From the NCBI RefSeq assembly GCF_000220395.1, contig NW_004086577.1, positions 1 to 23,804 on the forward strand: a DNA stretch of 23,804 nucleotides. The letters are read 5' to 3'. The notes beneath the pieces are model-generated. The model saw nothing but the letters and a program-made list of their open reading frames with translations, ran no database searches and had not been told where the DNA came from. This document shows positions 1 to 11,335 of this stretch, in pieces. This DNA comes from Ichthyophthirius multifiliis (taxonomy: Eukaryota; Ciliophora; Oligohymenophorea; Hymenostomatida). The stretch's first letter is position 1. Each line of letters opens with the position of its first letter. Made by a program: the position numbers and the translations under genes.

Positions 1-89
1 ATAATAAAAAGATATTTTTTTATAAAAATACTATTTATAATTAATCAAAAAATCTAGGTTAATAAAAACAAATGATAAAATATTAATAA

Positions 90-147
<58 letters not shown>

Positions 148-869
148 CTTTATTAATATATATATTATTTATATATATATATATATATATATATTTAATA
201 TCTTATTATTTTATTGTTTTTAAAATAAATAATATATAGATATATATTAATAAATAATTTTTTTTTTTAAAATATAATTTTTTATATATTTATAAAAAAA
301 ATTTATAAAATATTTATTTCTTAATAATAAAGATTTGAATAAATATAAATAATTTTTTCAAAGGTAAAATAAAAATAAATATCATAAATTTAAAGTTAAT
401 ATTTTGGTATTAAGTCTTTTTTGTAATGTTTAAATCTAATATCTTTATTTTATTTATTTAATTATTTTTCTTTGGCAAATCTATTCAAATATAATAGTAA
501 TTATATTAAATTTTTAATATTTTTTGATTAAACTCATACACTGAACTACAATTAACTTGTATTAGATTTTTACGAAATATAAAATAAATAAAATAATAAG
601 TTTAATTGATATATTTTGATTATTTTAAATTTATTAAAATAATTATTTTAAAAAACTAAAAATAAAATTATTAAATTTAAATAGGAAAAAATATAATTAT
701 TTTTTAAAGAAAAATAATAAATAATAATTATTTTAATTTTTTTTTCTTGAATATAGTAATTATCGAAATAATAATAATTAGAATAAATATGAATAATATT
801 TATTATTTTAAATATAAAAATAAGAATTATTTAAATATTAAATAATAATATAAATATATTATTTGTAAA

Positions 870-907
<38 letters not shown>

Positions 908-1497
908 TATATAAATATAATATAATGTATATAATTTATTAATTAATAATAAATAATTATATTATATATTATTATATTATATTATTTATAATAATAAAAA
1001 TCAGATAAATGAAAATAATTTTAAAATTATAATAAAACATACAAATAATTTATTAATTAACATATCATAAAAAATCGAAAAATATCTTATTTTATACACA
1101 TAAATCATAATAATGGTAAAATAATATATCAATAAAAATAATTAATAATTTAAAAAGTATAAAATATATATATATATATATATTCTTTACGAATGATAAA
1201 AGAATTTAATAATTTATCTTCTTAATATAGCATTACAATTACAAATAAAATATAAAAAGATAAATTAATAATATTTATAATAAAAATATTATATTTATAT
1301 GAATATAAAAAATATATATATTAATTTATAAATATATTATAAAAAATATATTTAAATATTAATAAATTTAATTAATTATTTTTATATAGATATGTTATAA
1401 TAAAAAATAAAAATATTATTTTATATAAATAATAATATATTATAATATATTTATATATATAATAATATATATTTATATTTATATATATATTATTATT
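1..1497. other. A/T-rich non-coding region with microsatellites
   Basis: I see no supportable gene here. The stretch is almost entirely A and T, with no run of G/C-bearing codons on either strand like that seen in the neighbouring genes. It holds an (AAT)n tract near 84-148, (TA)n tracts near 160-195 and 872-902, and many short A or T runs. It lies beyond the 3' end of the FAM161-like gene, whose TGA is at 1500-1498. A small or fast-evolving gene cannot be excluded because open frames are common by chance when only TGA is a stop. Confidence 0.6.
84..148. repeat. (AAT)n trinucleotide microsatellite
   Basis: A run of AAT/ATA units with a few A interruptions near the start, in the intergenic region left of the FAM161-like gene. 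It is probably length-polymorphic. Confidence 0.9.
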
Positions 1498-3371
1498 TCA
1501 TTCAAAATCATCCGGATAATCTTCTTCTATTTCCTCAAATCCTTCTAAACCGTTATTTTATTTTTTATTTTCTTCTTCTTATTTTTTACCTTCTTCTTGT
1601 TTCTTTATTTCTTCATTTTATTTTTTATTTTTTTCTTCATCTTCATCTTCCCTTTACTTCCTTTCTTCATCTTCCCTTTTTCTCCTTTCTTCATCTTCTC
1701 TTTTCTTCTTTTCTTCATTTTCTCTTTTATTCTTTTCTTCTTTTTCCCTTTTTTTCTATTCTTCATATTCTTCATCTTCTTTTTATTTTTTTTCTATTTT
1801 TTATTTATATCTTTTATTTTCTTCTTCTTCCTCTTCTTGTTTTCTTTTTTTAATTTATTCTTCATTTTTTTTTTCTTCTTCTTTTTTTTTCCTTTCTTCA
1901 TCTTCTTTTTTCTTCTTTTCTTCTTCTTCCCTTTTCTTCTTTTCTATTTATTAATTTAATCTGTTATTTTCTTCTTCTTCTTCTTTTCTTTTTTTTATTT
2001 CTTCTTCTCTTTTTCTTTTTTCTTCTTCTATTTTCTTTCTTTGCTCTTCTATTTTTTTTCTCTCTTCTTCCTTTCTTTATTCTTCTTCTTTTTTTTATCT
2101 CTCTTATTCTTTATTATTATTAGAATTATAGCTATCACTTAGTTTATTTTTATTTTTCTAAAGGAAATTATCCAAATCTTTTTGGCTTTCTTCTTAATTT
2201 TAAACTTTAATAAATTCATCTTTACTTTTATATTTATCTTTTATTTAATCATCAATAAAATTATCATAATCTTCATTACTTAATGTATCTATTCTTCTAT
2301 TATCCCCATTTCCCAGTTTCTAAATAAATGTATTAACTTCTTTTTTTTAAGAATTATTATTTCCATCTCCAAATTCTTCTTCTAATTCAGCATAATTATA
2401 GCCTTCTTTCGGCGGAGAAATACTAACATCATCCCCTACATCAAGTTCATTTTTAAAAGTACGAAAACCTCTCGATTTTAAAGCTTTTATTTCGTCTAAC
2501 ATTTTTAATTCTTCTTTAGTGTACATTTTTTTTCTTTCTTTTTCGTTCATACCTCTTTCTTTCAATCTATTATCAATTTTGTCTAAAGTTTTTAATTTTT
2601 CTAAATATTATCTTCCTTTATATTCTATTTTATAATTAAAAAAAAAGTAAAATAAAAAAAACTATAAAGAATATTAAATGTTTACTTTATTCCATTAATA
2701 AAGGTCTTCTTTTAACTTTTTCAAGAATTTGTTTCTTTTATTATTAATATTATAAAGTGGTTTGTTTTAATTAATCTTTTCCTTTTTGGATGTTTTTTTC
2801 GGCATTTTCTTTAAGCTTTTCAGATTAATCATTTTTTTGTATTTTTCTTGGACGATTTTTATCAGTTCTTCTTTTTCGAAAATTTTTTGATTTTTTTTTT
2901 GATTTTCTTCTTCTTTTTTCCTTACTTTTTCTTCTTAGTCTTTTTTTATTTTTTATAAATTAAGTTCCCATTTTTTTATAGATTAAGGCTATATTTTTGG
3001 TTAATGGGTTCTCCATTTTTAAGCTTCTTTTATTTTATCAACTTTTTATTTTTAGTCATTTTTTATTAATATATTTTCATCATCCATATATTCTCTTTTA
3101 GGTAATTTTCGTGTTTCTTGGAAGTTAAAAGGCTTTGTTTCTGTAGGTCTTTTTGCTTTACGAGATTTATTCAATTTCCCCTCAAAATTTTCGTGCATTT
3201 TGTTAAAATCGGGAACTTTTTTAGCTTTATAAGGTTAATATCTTAAATTTTCTTCATATGAATTATGTCTTTTTAAAGAAAAATTTCTATTACCTGTGAA
3301 AATAGAAATTAAATTTGTATTTTTAAAAAAAAAATTATATATGATAATATATAAATAAATAAATATATAAG

Positions 3372-3432
<61 letters not shown>

Positions 3433-4017
3433 TATGTTTTTTTTTTATTTTTACTTAAAACACTTTAAGATTACATTATTTCTCTAGCCTTTTATTCTTG
3501 TTAATGCTTTTCCATTCTTGGTGGTAATTTAGACATCGCCATTGTTTTCTAAGCTTATTTAGAAACTCTTTCTTATCTTTTTAATTCCTCGTCTCTTTAT
3601 ATTTTTTCAAGTAAATTTGTAGAACAGAACCATGGTACCTTTTTTATTTTTTTAATATTTTTTTATTATGTTTGTTACTTTATTAGCTTTAAAAATAAAG
3701 TTTTCTCTCTCATTGTATGTTTTACGTTTTTATTTTTAAGGTTTATTATAAAAAGAAAACGGTTTTTCTCTTTATATAGTAATTGCTACTGAATTAACTT
3801 TTACTTCTTATCTTTTTTTCTCTTATTCGTGCATTATTTTTTCAAACAAATTTTATTTTACATGTGCAGGTATAGGTTTAGGCTTTATTTTTACTTAAAA
3901 TGGCTCTTACTCTTTTTATTTTGCTTCTTTAATCATTTATTCTACTTTATCTTATCGAATAGTTTTATGTTTTTTTTATTTTTTTTCACGTTCATCAAAT
4001 TTAAATGGGTGAGGCAT
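1498..4017 (-). CDS. FAM161-family ciliary/basal-body protein with Glu/Lys-rich helical tail
   Basis: FAM161 proteins (UPF0564) are microtubule-associated proteins of centrioles, basal bodies and cilia. Exons by frame continuity are 4017-3679, 3638-3455, 3293-2686 and 2661-1498, giving about 764 aa ending in TGA at 1500-1498. The introns are 40 nt, 161 nt and a doubtful 24 nt. Family motifs appear in order: MPHPFKFDERE at the start, KPIPAHV (about residue 45), REKPFSFY (about 85), FKANK spliced to VPWFCSTN (about 110-120), LPPRMEKH (about 150), then KVPDFNKMHENF and TKPFNFQE (about 197-220). From about residue 565 to 755 the chain is almost only E, K and R, as in single alpha-helices or coiled coils. 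It ends with an acidic tail (EEDYPDDFE). The start is the first ATG in frame; upstream sequence in the same frame is also open to about 4217, so this may instead be the 3' part of a fusion with the EF-hand gene. The 24-nt intron at 2662-2685 is in phase whether or not it is removed, so that junction is uncertain. The family call is strong; the ends are moderate. Confidence 0.85.
3294..3454 (-). other. 161-nt intron carrying a (TA)n tract (FAM161-like gene)
   Basis: The donor is GTAAAA at the 3454 end and the acceptor TTTTCACAG at the 3294 end. Phase 1 on both sides joins into a Ser codon. The interior contains about 20 TA repeats near 3379-3425. This splice keeps the FAM161 reading frame open between the LPPRMEKH motif and the KVPDFNKMHENF motif, which supports it. 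Confidence 0.85.
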
Positions 4018-4147
4018 TGTTAATGGAAAATTTTTCGTAGATTTTTATTAAAAATTATTAAATAAAGCCTTATTATAACTTTATTATTATATTTTTTCAT
4101 CTTAATATTAGTATTATTAATTTTCAAATTCTTAAAAATGTTCTTTT
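4018..4147 (-). other. Ambiguous junction between EF-hand and FAM161-like genes
   Basis: This 130-bp stretch lies between the TGA (4150-4148) of the EF-hand model and the ATG (4017) of the FAM161-like model. It is low in G/C. In the FAM161 frame it stays open, with an N/Q-rich translation running directly into LTMPHPFKF, so it may be coding. The two-gene model uses only canonical splice sites and closes all phases. A fusion model needs one extra base in an A or T homopolymer near 4204-4228. Confidence 0.5.
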
Positions 4148-7100
4148 TCAAGAGAATTTTATTAATTTTAATTTTATTTGATTTCTGTACTTAAATTTAC
4201 TTAATTTTTTTGACTTTCTTTAAAAAAAAAAATAGATTTTTTAAACAAAAAATAAAATAAAAAGTAATAAAAACTTGCTCTTTTAATTTTTAAAGGGTAA
4301 TTATTTTTTAATAAGTAAATATTTCAGGATCACTATCATATCCATCTATATAATCTTATTAATAGAAATTGCTATTTTATTTTTCAAAACTTTCTTTTAT
4401 AGAATTATCAAATTTTTCTTAATTTTCTTATATTCTCGGAGCTTTTGCCTATTAAAAATATTTAATGAATATAAAAATATTATATATATATATATATATA
4501 TATTTAAATATATATATATATAAGAATATTTATTTATAAATACAATTTTTTAATTAAATAATAATTATTCATCTTCTTAAATTTTAGAAAATTTAGGTCT
4601 TCCTCTTCTGGTAAAAAAATCCAAAACTTCATCCCAGTCAATATATTCGTCTGCTTCAATTTCCATTCTATCTAATGTTTCAGTAAAAAGCTCATCTTTT
4701 AGGAAATACTTTTCTGATTTCCTTCTGCCAATAAGATGTTGAAATTATGGATATTTTTAATTCTATTTAATTTCTTCTATATAAGAAAAAGTATTAACAA
4801 ACTATTCAGAATATTTTTCCATTTTATCAAATGTTTGTTTTAATAAAATTTTAATTTCATCATCTAAATCTAATTAATTTTAATCATCAAAACTATTATT
4901 TTTTGTTATAATAAATATATAAATAAATTAAATGTATAAATTAAAATATATATATATATATATATTTATATATTTTATATATTTATTTTTATATATATTT
5001 TATTATAATATTATATATTAACTTATCTTTAATAGAAGAAAATACTTTTATTTATTTAATTTTTTCTTTAGTTTATATTTCATTTTATTTTCTTAAAGAC
5101 TTTGAATCATTAAAATAATCGAAAAACTGATTCCAAGTAATAAATTCTTTTTATTTTTTCTAATCTTAATCTCCTAATAACTCTTCCTATTCTATTCTAT
5201 ATAATACTCTATCTACATTCATTTATTTTTCAATAGAAGGCATAAAAACTGCTGGAAAATGTAATATTTTGACTATTCGGATATCTTCTCTTAATTTTTA
5301 TATTAATTCTTTTCTATTTACAATTAAATCATTATGTTTATCCAAATTTTTGAAAACATTTTTCATTATTTCTATATGTTCTTTTAAAAGTAGGCATGTG
5401 GTTTATTCTTCATCATTTTTTTCTTCTTCATTTTTTTTTGCATTTTTTTCTTGTTCAGTTATTTTCTTTTTTTAAATATTTATTTCTTCTTGGAAAAAAT
5501 TCTTTTTTTTTAATTGTTTTTCTTCTTTGCTGTTTCGAGGCTTTTTAAAAAAATCAACTAATTCATCGAAAGTGAAAAATCCTTTATTTTTAGTCACAAA
5601 ATTGTTTATTTCTTTGTTTAAATTTTTCAATTCGATATTATATATTTCTAAAATCGATTTCTTTTGGCTAATTTATTTTATTACGTCTATTTTATCTATT
5701 AATCCTTTTTATTTTTTATCTATTTTGTTAAAAAGAAGCTAAATCATTCTAATTTCCTCCAATTGTGTGGTTTTTATATCTTTCTTTTTTTAAGAACTCA
5801 TCTCTTTGTCTTTTTTTAGAGTTTTCACAGGTTTAGCTTCATGTCTTCTTATGTCAGGAGAGGTTGATTGGAAAAGTTCGAAATCTTTTTTTTCTTAAAT
5901 TGATTCATATTTTTTTACTTTTTCCAGTTATTTTCGTTTATTTACATAGTCTTTAAATTCTTTTTCGAAAACTTAATATTCTTTTATCTCAGGATTTGAT
6001 TTTATCTAATTAGAATTGAAATTTTCATTAAAATATTATTAATTTATTAAATTTTCATTAAAATTAATAGGTTATTCTTAATAAATATTTATTATTTCTT
6101 TAGAATCTTAATTTTAGTAATTAAATGATTAATATGGATTATTAATTTTCGGATAATTTTCTTTATTTGATATATTTAAATTTACTTTTTTACCGTTTTT
6201 TAATTATTATCTAATATAATCAAGTTATTACAATTTTTATTTTTGTAATTCCTAATATATATATATAAAGAAACATTAATAAATAAATAAATATAAATAT
6301 AAATATAAAAATCAACAAATATATATATTTATAAATATATAAATAAATATATATATATATATATTTATATATATATTATTTTTTTTTATATGAATATTTT
6401 TTATATAATTAATTTAATAAAAATTACTAAAGCTTCTTCAGTTTCTTAAATGGAAGGTCTTTCATGTGTTTTCATAGATTCAAAGAATTTATCTAGATTA
6501 ACATTTGGTATTAAATTAATAAAATTCTCATCTTTTTAATTAATATTATTTTCTTTAAATAAATTTTCTCTTTTTTATTATTTAAAGAATTTTTCTTTAT
6601 TGTTTAAGGATTTATCATTTTCATTTTCACTTTCATTATTTAAATTATCTAAATTATATTTTTATTTATAATATTCTTCCACTTCTTAATAGATTTTTAA
6701 TTTTTTTGTACTTTCCGATTCTTCTTATTCTATATTTTAAAAATTTTTATTATTTTTTTATTTTGATTATCCTGTAAGTCTATCAAAATTACATTTTTTA
6801 ATTTTTTCTTCTTCTAATTTTTCGTTCATTAATTCTTTTTTTTTCTAAAGCAAAATTTCTCGTTATCTTTAAATTTAGTCAAGTCTATCAAATACTTAGT
6901 CCTCTATTTTTTCCGCTATTTCATCTTCGATTTAAATTTCTTAAACTTTATCTTCTAAAGGATCATATTCCATTTCTTCATAGTTATTTATTCCTAATTA
7001 ATTTAATATTTCGGCTTTAGTTAGTCCTACTTCGTTTGTATCAAAGCCTATTATTTTCTCGTTTTTGTTTTTATTTTATATTTAAATTTTTTAGTCTTTT

Positions 7101-7456
7101 TAATGTATTAGTTCTTCCGGAATTTTAAATCCGCCAGAATATGTCACGTTTTTTTTTACATGATTTTAATAAAACTATTTATGTTCTTCTAATATTAGGT
7201 CTTCTTATTCTATTTTTTTATCCATTTTTTAAGGCTTAGATTATCCTTCATTTAATTTTTAACCTTTTATTGAAAGATGTTGCAAATTTTCGTCTTTTTT
7301 ATGTAATATTAATTGCGGATTTGGAGAGAATTTTATTGTTTGTTAAGAAAATATGTCATTTTACGATTTTTTATACTTTTCTTGGTTTTTTGGAAAATTT
7401 GGGCTTTTATAAGATGTACCAATTGCTTCAAATTATGGAATGGTTTAATTTTTCAT
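4148..7456 (-). CDS. EF-hand repeat protein, probably ciliary or cytoskeletal (about 948 aa)
   Basis: Exons by frame continuity are 7456-6428, 6251-5023, 4892-4544, 4448-4275 and 4213-4148, with GT-AG introns of 176, 130, 95 and 61 nt, the larger three containing (TA)n. The start ATG at 7456 follows an A/T-rich leader (AAAATATAA). Residues 1-500 are low-complexity and rich in N, Q, K and E. From about residue 515 there are EF-hand-like units: FNKIDKKQKGLIDKID (about 515), NKGFFTFDELVDFFKKP (about 560), LDKHNDLIVNRKEL (about 645), KEFITWNQFFDYF (about 712) and ADEYIDWDEVLDFFTRRG (about 828). DKHNDLIVNRKE fits the 12-residue Ca-binding loop (acidic or polar at 1, 3, 5; Ile at 8 offset by one; Glu at 12). 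The others lack some ligands and may not bind calcium. Known: paired EF-hands bind Ca2+ or act as structural pairs. Inferred: a role near cilia, from the FAM161-like neighbour 130 bp downstream on the same strand. I cannot name the family. The last short exon is the least certain part; the gene may run on into the FAM161 frame. Confidence 0.75.
4449..4543 (-). other. 95-nt (TA)n-containing intron of the EF-hand gene
   Basis: The donor is GTATTTAT and the acceptor TTTTTAATAG, phase 0 on both sides. It joins the exon ending shortly after FFTRRGRP to the exon starting AKAPRIQENQ. Two (TA)n blocks lie inside it. Confidence 0.8.
4893..5022 (-). other. 130-nt (TA)n-containing intron of the EF-hand gene
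   Basis: The donor is GTTAATAT and the acceptor CAAAAAATAATAG. Phase 2 (AA|T) restores an Asn codon and the frame SIKDNFDDQNQ. Confidence 0.8.
6252..6427 (-). other. 176-nt (TA)n-containing intron of the EF-hand gene
   Basis: The donor is GTAATTTT after an exon ending QETEEAL; the acceptor ATATTAG precedes ELQKQKLQQL. It is phase 0 on both sides. It is the longest intron I could define in the window. Confidence 0.8.
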
Positions 7457-7509
7457 TTATATTTTTATTTTAAATATTTAAATATATAAATTTATATATA
7501 TATAAAAAA

Positions 7510-7563
7510 ATATATATATTATATTATATTATATTATATTATATTATATTATATTATATTATA
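7510..7563. repeat. (ATATT)n pentanucleotide tandem repeat
   Basis: About nine to ten copies of ATATT lie between the stop of the TPR-like gene (7638) and the start of the EF-hand gene (7456). The 181-bp gap must hold both the 3' end of one gene and the promoter of the next, so the repeat sits in the presumed promoter of the EF-hand gene. Confidence 0.9.
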
Positions 7564-7637
7564 ATAAAAAAATAAAACTATTTTTTTTTTTCTAAAATAT
7601 AATATATATATTATATATACATTTTTTTTTTTTTTGT

Positions 7638-9311
7638 TCATATATTATTTTCTGTATTTGAATTATTATTTTAAATTGTATTTTACATTTTTTCTATATA
7701 ATATTTAATTTAAAGATTAAATTTTTCTAAACATTTTTCTAATTTAATTTTGGTTTATTTTTTAACCGCAAATTAAAATACATTTTCTTCATTTTTTTAT
7801 TTAGATTTCTTGTTTCTTTAAAAATACATTTCTAAATTTTCTAAACTATTATTATTATTGTTTTCATAGACTTCATTTTTCTAATCATTTATATAATTTT
7901 AATCATTTTTTACCTATTTTTTTTTTTAAAAGCATTAAAAAACTGAAAAAAGTATTTAATCTTTATAAGTAAATTCTTTATAATTATCTATATATCTATT
8001 ACTACTTAAATGGGATATAATTTAAATATTATTATTCATTATATTAGCTTAGGAACAAAAACCTATATAATTTTAAAAGAAATCATTTCCATCATTATTA
8101 GAAAAAATATTATTCTTTTTTTCTTTTCTTTTTTATTAAAAACATTAAATTTCCTTTTATTTAATTTTTAACTCTTATTATACTAAAAAGTTTTAAACTA
8201 TCATATTTTTAATATCATTTTTTTCAAATTAATTAAAAAATGATTTTTCGTGTAAAAACTTGGCTAATTCGATTTCGTTTAATAAATAATATACTTTTCC
8301 TAATAAATCATAAATTTTTAATTCTAAATTTCTTTTTTTAAGAACCCAAGAAAGTACTAAAGATTTCAAAAGGAAACTTTTACTTTTTTAATAAACCTTT
8401 ATTTCTTTAAATGCTAGACCTAAATATTTATATATTTGTGTTTTTATATATAAATCGGAATTAAGTTTTGCCTATTCTTTAGATTTTTTTAATATTTTTA
8501 AACTAGAGTATATATTTCCACACCAAAATTCGAATTTTCCTTAAATTAATAAAAATCGTGAAATAAAAAAGCCTGTTTTATCCTAAAAAATGTCTTAGGT
8601 TAAATCTTCGAGGCTTTTTTGAATTTTTTCATATAATTTATCATCTTCTTTAAAAATTGCGAAAAAAGATGAGTTTTTTTGTTTTTATTTAACTTTTAAA
8701 GTTAAATTTAGTAGGGTTAGAGGAATATTATTTATTGCATTTTTTTTGAGATTTTTTTTTAAATAAATTATTCTTTTTTATAAAAAATTTAAGTAAACAA
8801 TTGTTTATGTTATTTCTTGGCTTTTTTTTATAGGTTGTCTATTGTATTCTATCTGAATTTTATTTAATATTTTATCAAGTTCTTCTTTTTTTTGTTTACT
8901 TAAAGAATTCTCTTATTTTGTTATTATATAAGATCGGCTTTTTTCTCTACTAGTTAATTAATTTGAACTCCTAATTATGAAATTTTATGTAGTCTTTTTT
9001 ATAATTTCATCTTCTTTTAGTCTATTTAAAGATTTCGAAGACATTATTAATACTTATTCCGTTCTTAGTTTTTTAACATTTATTTAAGATTAGTTTATTT
9101 CTGTGGATATGTTTGATATATTTTGTGCTGAAAATGCATTTATTTTTAAACTTTTTTATATCTTTTAAACATTCATTTCTGATAGTTTTTTTGGTTGAAA
9201 TTTTTATTTATTTTAATTGTTTTATAAACAATTCAATTTCTATTTAAAAAGATTGGGTTTTTTTGGATTTTTTATTAAAAATATATTTTTTTCTTCTTGA
9301 TTTTAATTCAT
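7638..9311 (-). CDS. TPR-like helical-repeat protein, function unknown (557 aa)
   Basis: A single uninterrupted frame of 558 codons from ATG (9311) to TGA (7640-7638), open only with TAA/TAG as Gln. The start is preceded by the A/T-rich AATAAAA. Residues 1-150 are basic and N/Q-rich with a SSKSLNRLKEDEII segment. Roughly residues 255-375 resemble tetratricopeptide-type helical pairs: FEFWCGNIYSSLKILKKSKE, then QIYKYLGLAFKEIKVYQKSK, then KIYDLLGKVYYLLNEIELAK, spaced about 40 residues apart with the small and aromatic residues expected of TPR helices. The last 180 residues are low-complexity (N, K, Q). TPR arrays are protein-binding scaffolds, common in ciliary transport and assembly factors. 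No catalytic motif, signal peptide or membrane segment is visible. It is the first of three minus-strand genes in a row. I do not recognise a specific orthologue. Confidence 0.85.
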
Positions 9312-10675
9312 TTTTATTTATATTTTTTTTTTTTTTAAAAAAAAAAAAAACGATAAAATTTTGAATAATTTAACTATTGTTTTTTTATAAATAAAAAAAA
9401 TTATATTTATAATATTTACTAAGAAAAATTATATTTATTAATATATTAGTACAAGTGAAATCGCTTTTTTATATGATTTTACTAAATAATTTGTTTGAAA
9501 AATAAATATGGAAAACATATAAAGTCTTTTATATAATATTACTATTATAATTACTAAAATAATTATAAAGGAAAACAAAAAATACAGGAAAATTATTCAT
9601 TTAAAAGTAAATCTATATTATATTTAGTTATTCATGATTATAATATTTAAAAATAAAAAATATTTATTATATATTATAAAACAGAATTAAATAATTTTTT
9701 TATAATGATATATAAAACGGAATATTGTCGTACTTTTTTTAATATTTTTTATAAACAAATTTATTAATTTTTAATAATTCTTTTTCTAATTTTCAGTTAT
9801 TTTTTAAGAAAACTCAATATTACAAAAATAAGACAAAAAATAAAATTAGTATAAATAATTATAATGTATATTTTATTGTAATTGATAGATTAATTATATT
9901 TATATATTATATATTAATAATTTAATTTTAGAAATTAAATAAATATTATTAATAAAATCTGATAATATTAATTAAAATTATATTCTATATAATTTTATAT
10001 ATATAAAAATAATTATATTATTAAAATATTTAAATAAATAAAATTAATAAATATATATGCAATTACTATTTTTATATTTTTTAGATATAGGTATAAAAAT
10101 AAATGATTTAATTTTATTTAAAACTTGTTTTTTAATTTTTTATAATTTTCTATTTTAAAACAATCCATATATAATAAAGTAGAGAAAAGTGGTATATGAG
10201 CTTTTTTTTATTGAATTTTAAATAATAATTATAGAAAATATAAAAAAAATTTCATGTGTATATTATTATATTTATAATAAAATTAAAAACAATTTAATAT
10301 AAAAATCATTTAAATGGCCTATTATATTTTTTATTGGAAATTAAATATTCATTATTTTATCTTAACATTATTTATTTATTATAATATAAAAAATAATAAC
10401 TATACCTAAAACATTTTCTTTTTATATTATTTAGATAAAAATAATTATTTCTATGTTTATTTAAAATTTTTCTAAAGCATTTTCTTTTATTAACTTAATA
10501 ATTTTGTAAATAAATTAATTAGTTGAATACTTTATATAAATATTATATATATTTCTCAATTTTAAAGAAAAACTTAAATAGAAATAATAATTATGTTTAT
10601 TTTTAATATCTTTTGCTTATTTTAAAAAATTATTATTTATAATAATTATAATTTAATTTATTTATATTTAGTTTA

Positions 10676-10706
<31 letters not shown>

Positions 10707-11279
10707 ATATATATATTAAAATATATGCTTATTTATAATATTTTTCAGATATCGTTTTAGGTAATTTAAAATATATATTTTCTTAATTTAATCTTTTATT
10801 AAGTGAAACATAGTGGAAAACTTTAAATGACTTTATTTTTATTTTATTTTTTTAAAACTTTATTATATAAAAATTTAATTTGTTTTGATATTATTAGTGA
10901 TTTTGTTATTATTTTATGGAATTAATTACTATGTAAGAATTATTTATATTAAATAAATAATATATTGACATTTAATTTTATTTAATTATTTATTGAGTTT
11001 AGTTAATTTGTTTATTTGACTTATACTTTCTTATATTTACTTTAATTTTTTTTTTATTTTTGTTTTTATTACTAGATAAATAATTAAAACATGTTTTCAA
11101 TTATAATTTTCTCATTTAAATTTCTTAATAATAAATGATTTTTATGGTTTTAAAATTCTGATAAATATATATATTTAAATAATATTTATATAAAAAAATA
11201 TAAGTATTAAATACTATATTTTTATATATATATTATTCAGTTTAAATATATAATTTTATTTCTATTTAAATTTATTTTT

Positions 11280-11310
11280 ACTTCATTTTTTTGTTTTTTC
11301 AAAATGAAGT
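11280..11310. repeat. Perfect 10-bp inverted repeat (possible hairpin)
   Basis: ACTTCATTTT and its exact complement AAAATGAAGT flank an 11-nt loop, followed directly by a T run. It lies about 435 bp upstream of the PI4-kinase start codon. The arms contain G and C, unlike most surrounding sequence. Function is unknown. Confidence 0.55.
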
Positions 11311-11335
11311 TTTTTGTTTTTTTTAAAAAAATATA

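Noticed and set aside
1597-1959. Open frame on the plus strand encoding an almost pure Phe/Leu/Ile protein
   Set aside because: It is the antisense of the Glu/Lys-rich tail of the FAM161-like gene, and its composition is a by-product of GAA/AAA codons on the other strand.
2347-2565. A separate small minus-strand gene starting near 2565
   Set aside because: The frame continues upstream through the FAM161-like exon and downstream to TGA at 1500-1498; there is no room for a promoter.
3829-4023. Plus-strand open frame over the FAM161 domain
   Set aside because: It lies antisense to conserved FAM161 motifs (KPIPAHV, MPHPFKF) and has no motif of its own.
5269-5742. Two plus-strand open frames
   Set aside because: Both are antisense shadows of the EF-hand exon 6251-5023, which has EF-hand motifs in these positions.
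7270-7473. Plus-strand open frame of 67 codons
   Set aside because: It is antisense to the N-terminal exon of the EF-hand gene, and the minus frame is continuous with the rest of that gene.
1498-9311. Treating the in-frame TAA/TAG codons as stops and the cluster as pseudogenes
   Set aside because: The same codons occur at conserved Gln positions in well-recognised proteins elsewhere in the window, and TGA is absent from the frames.
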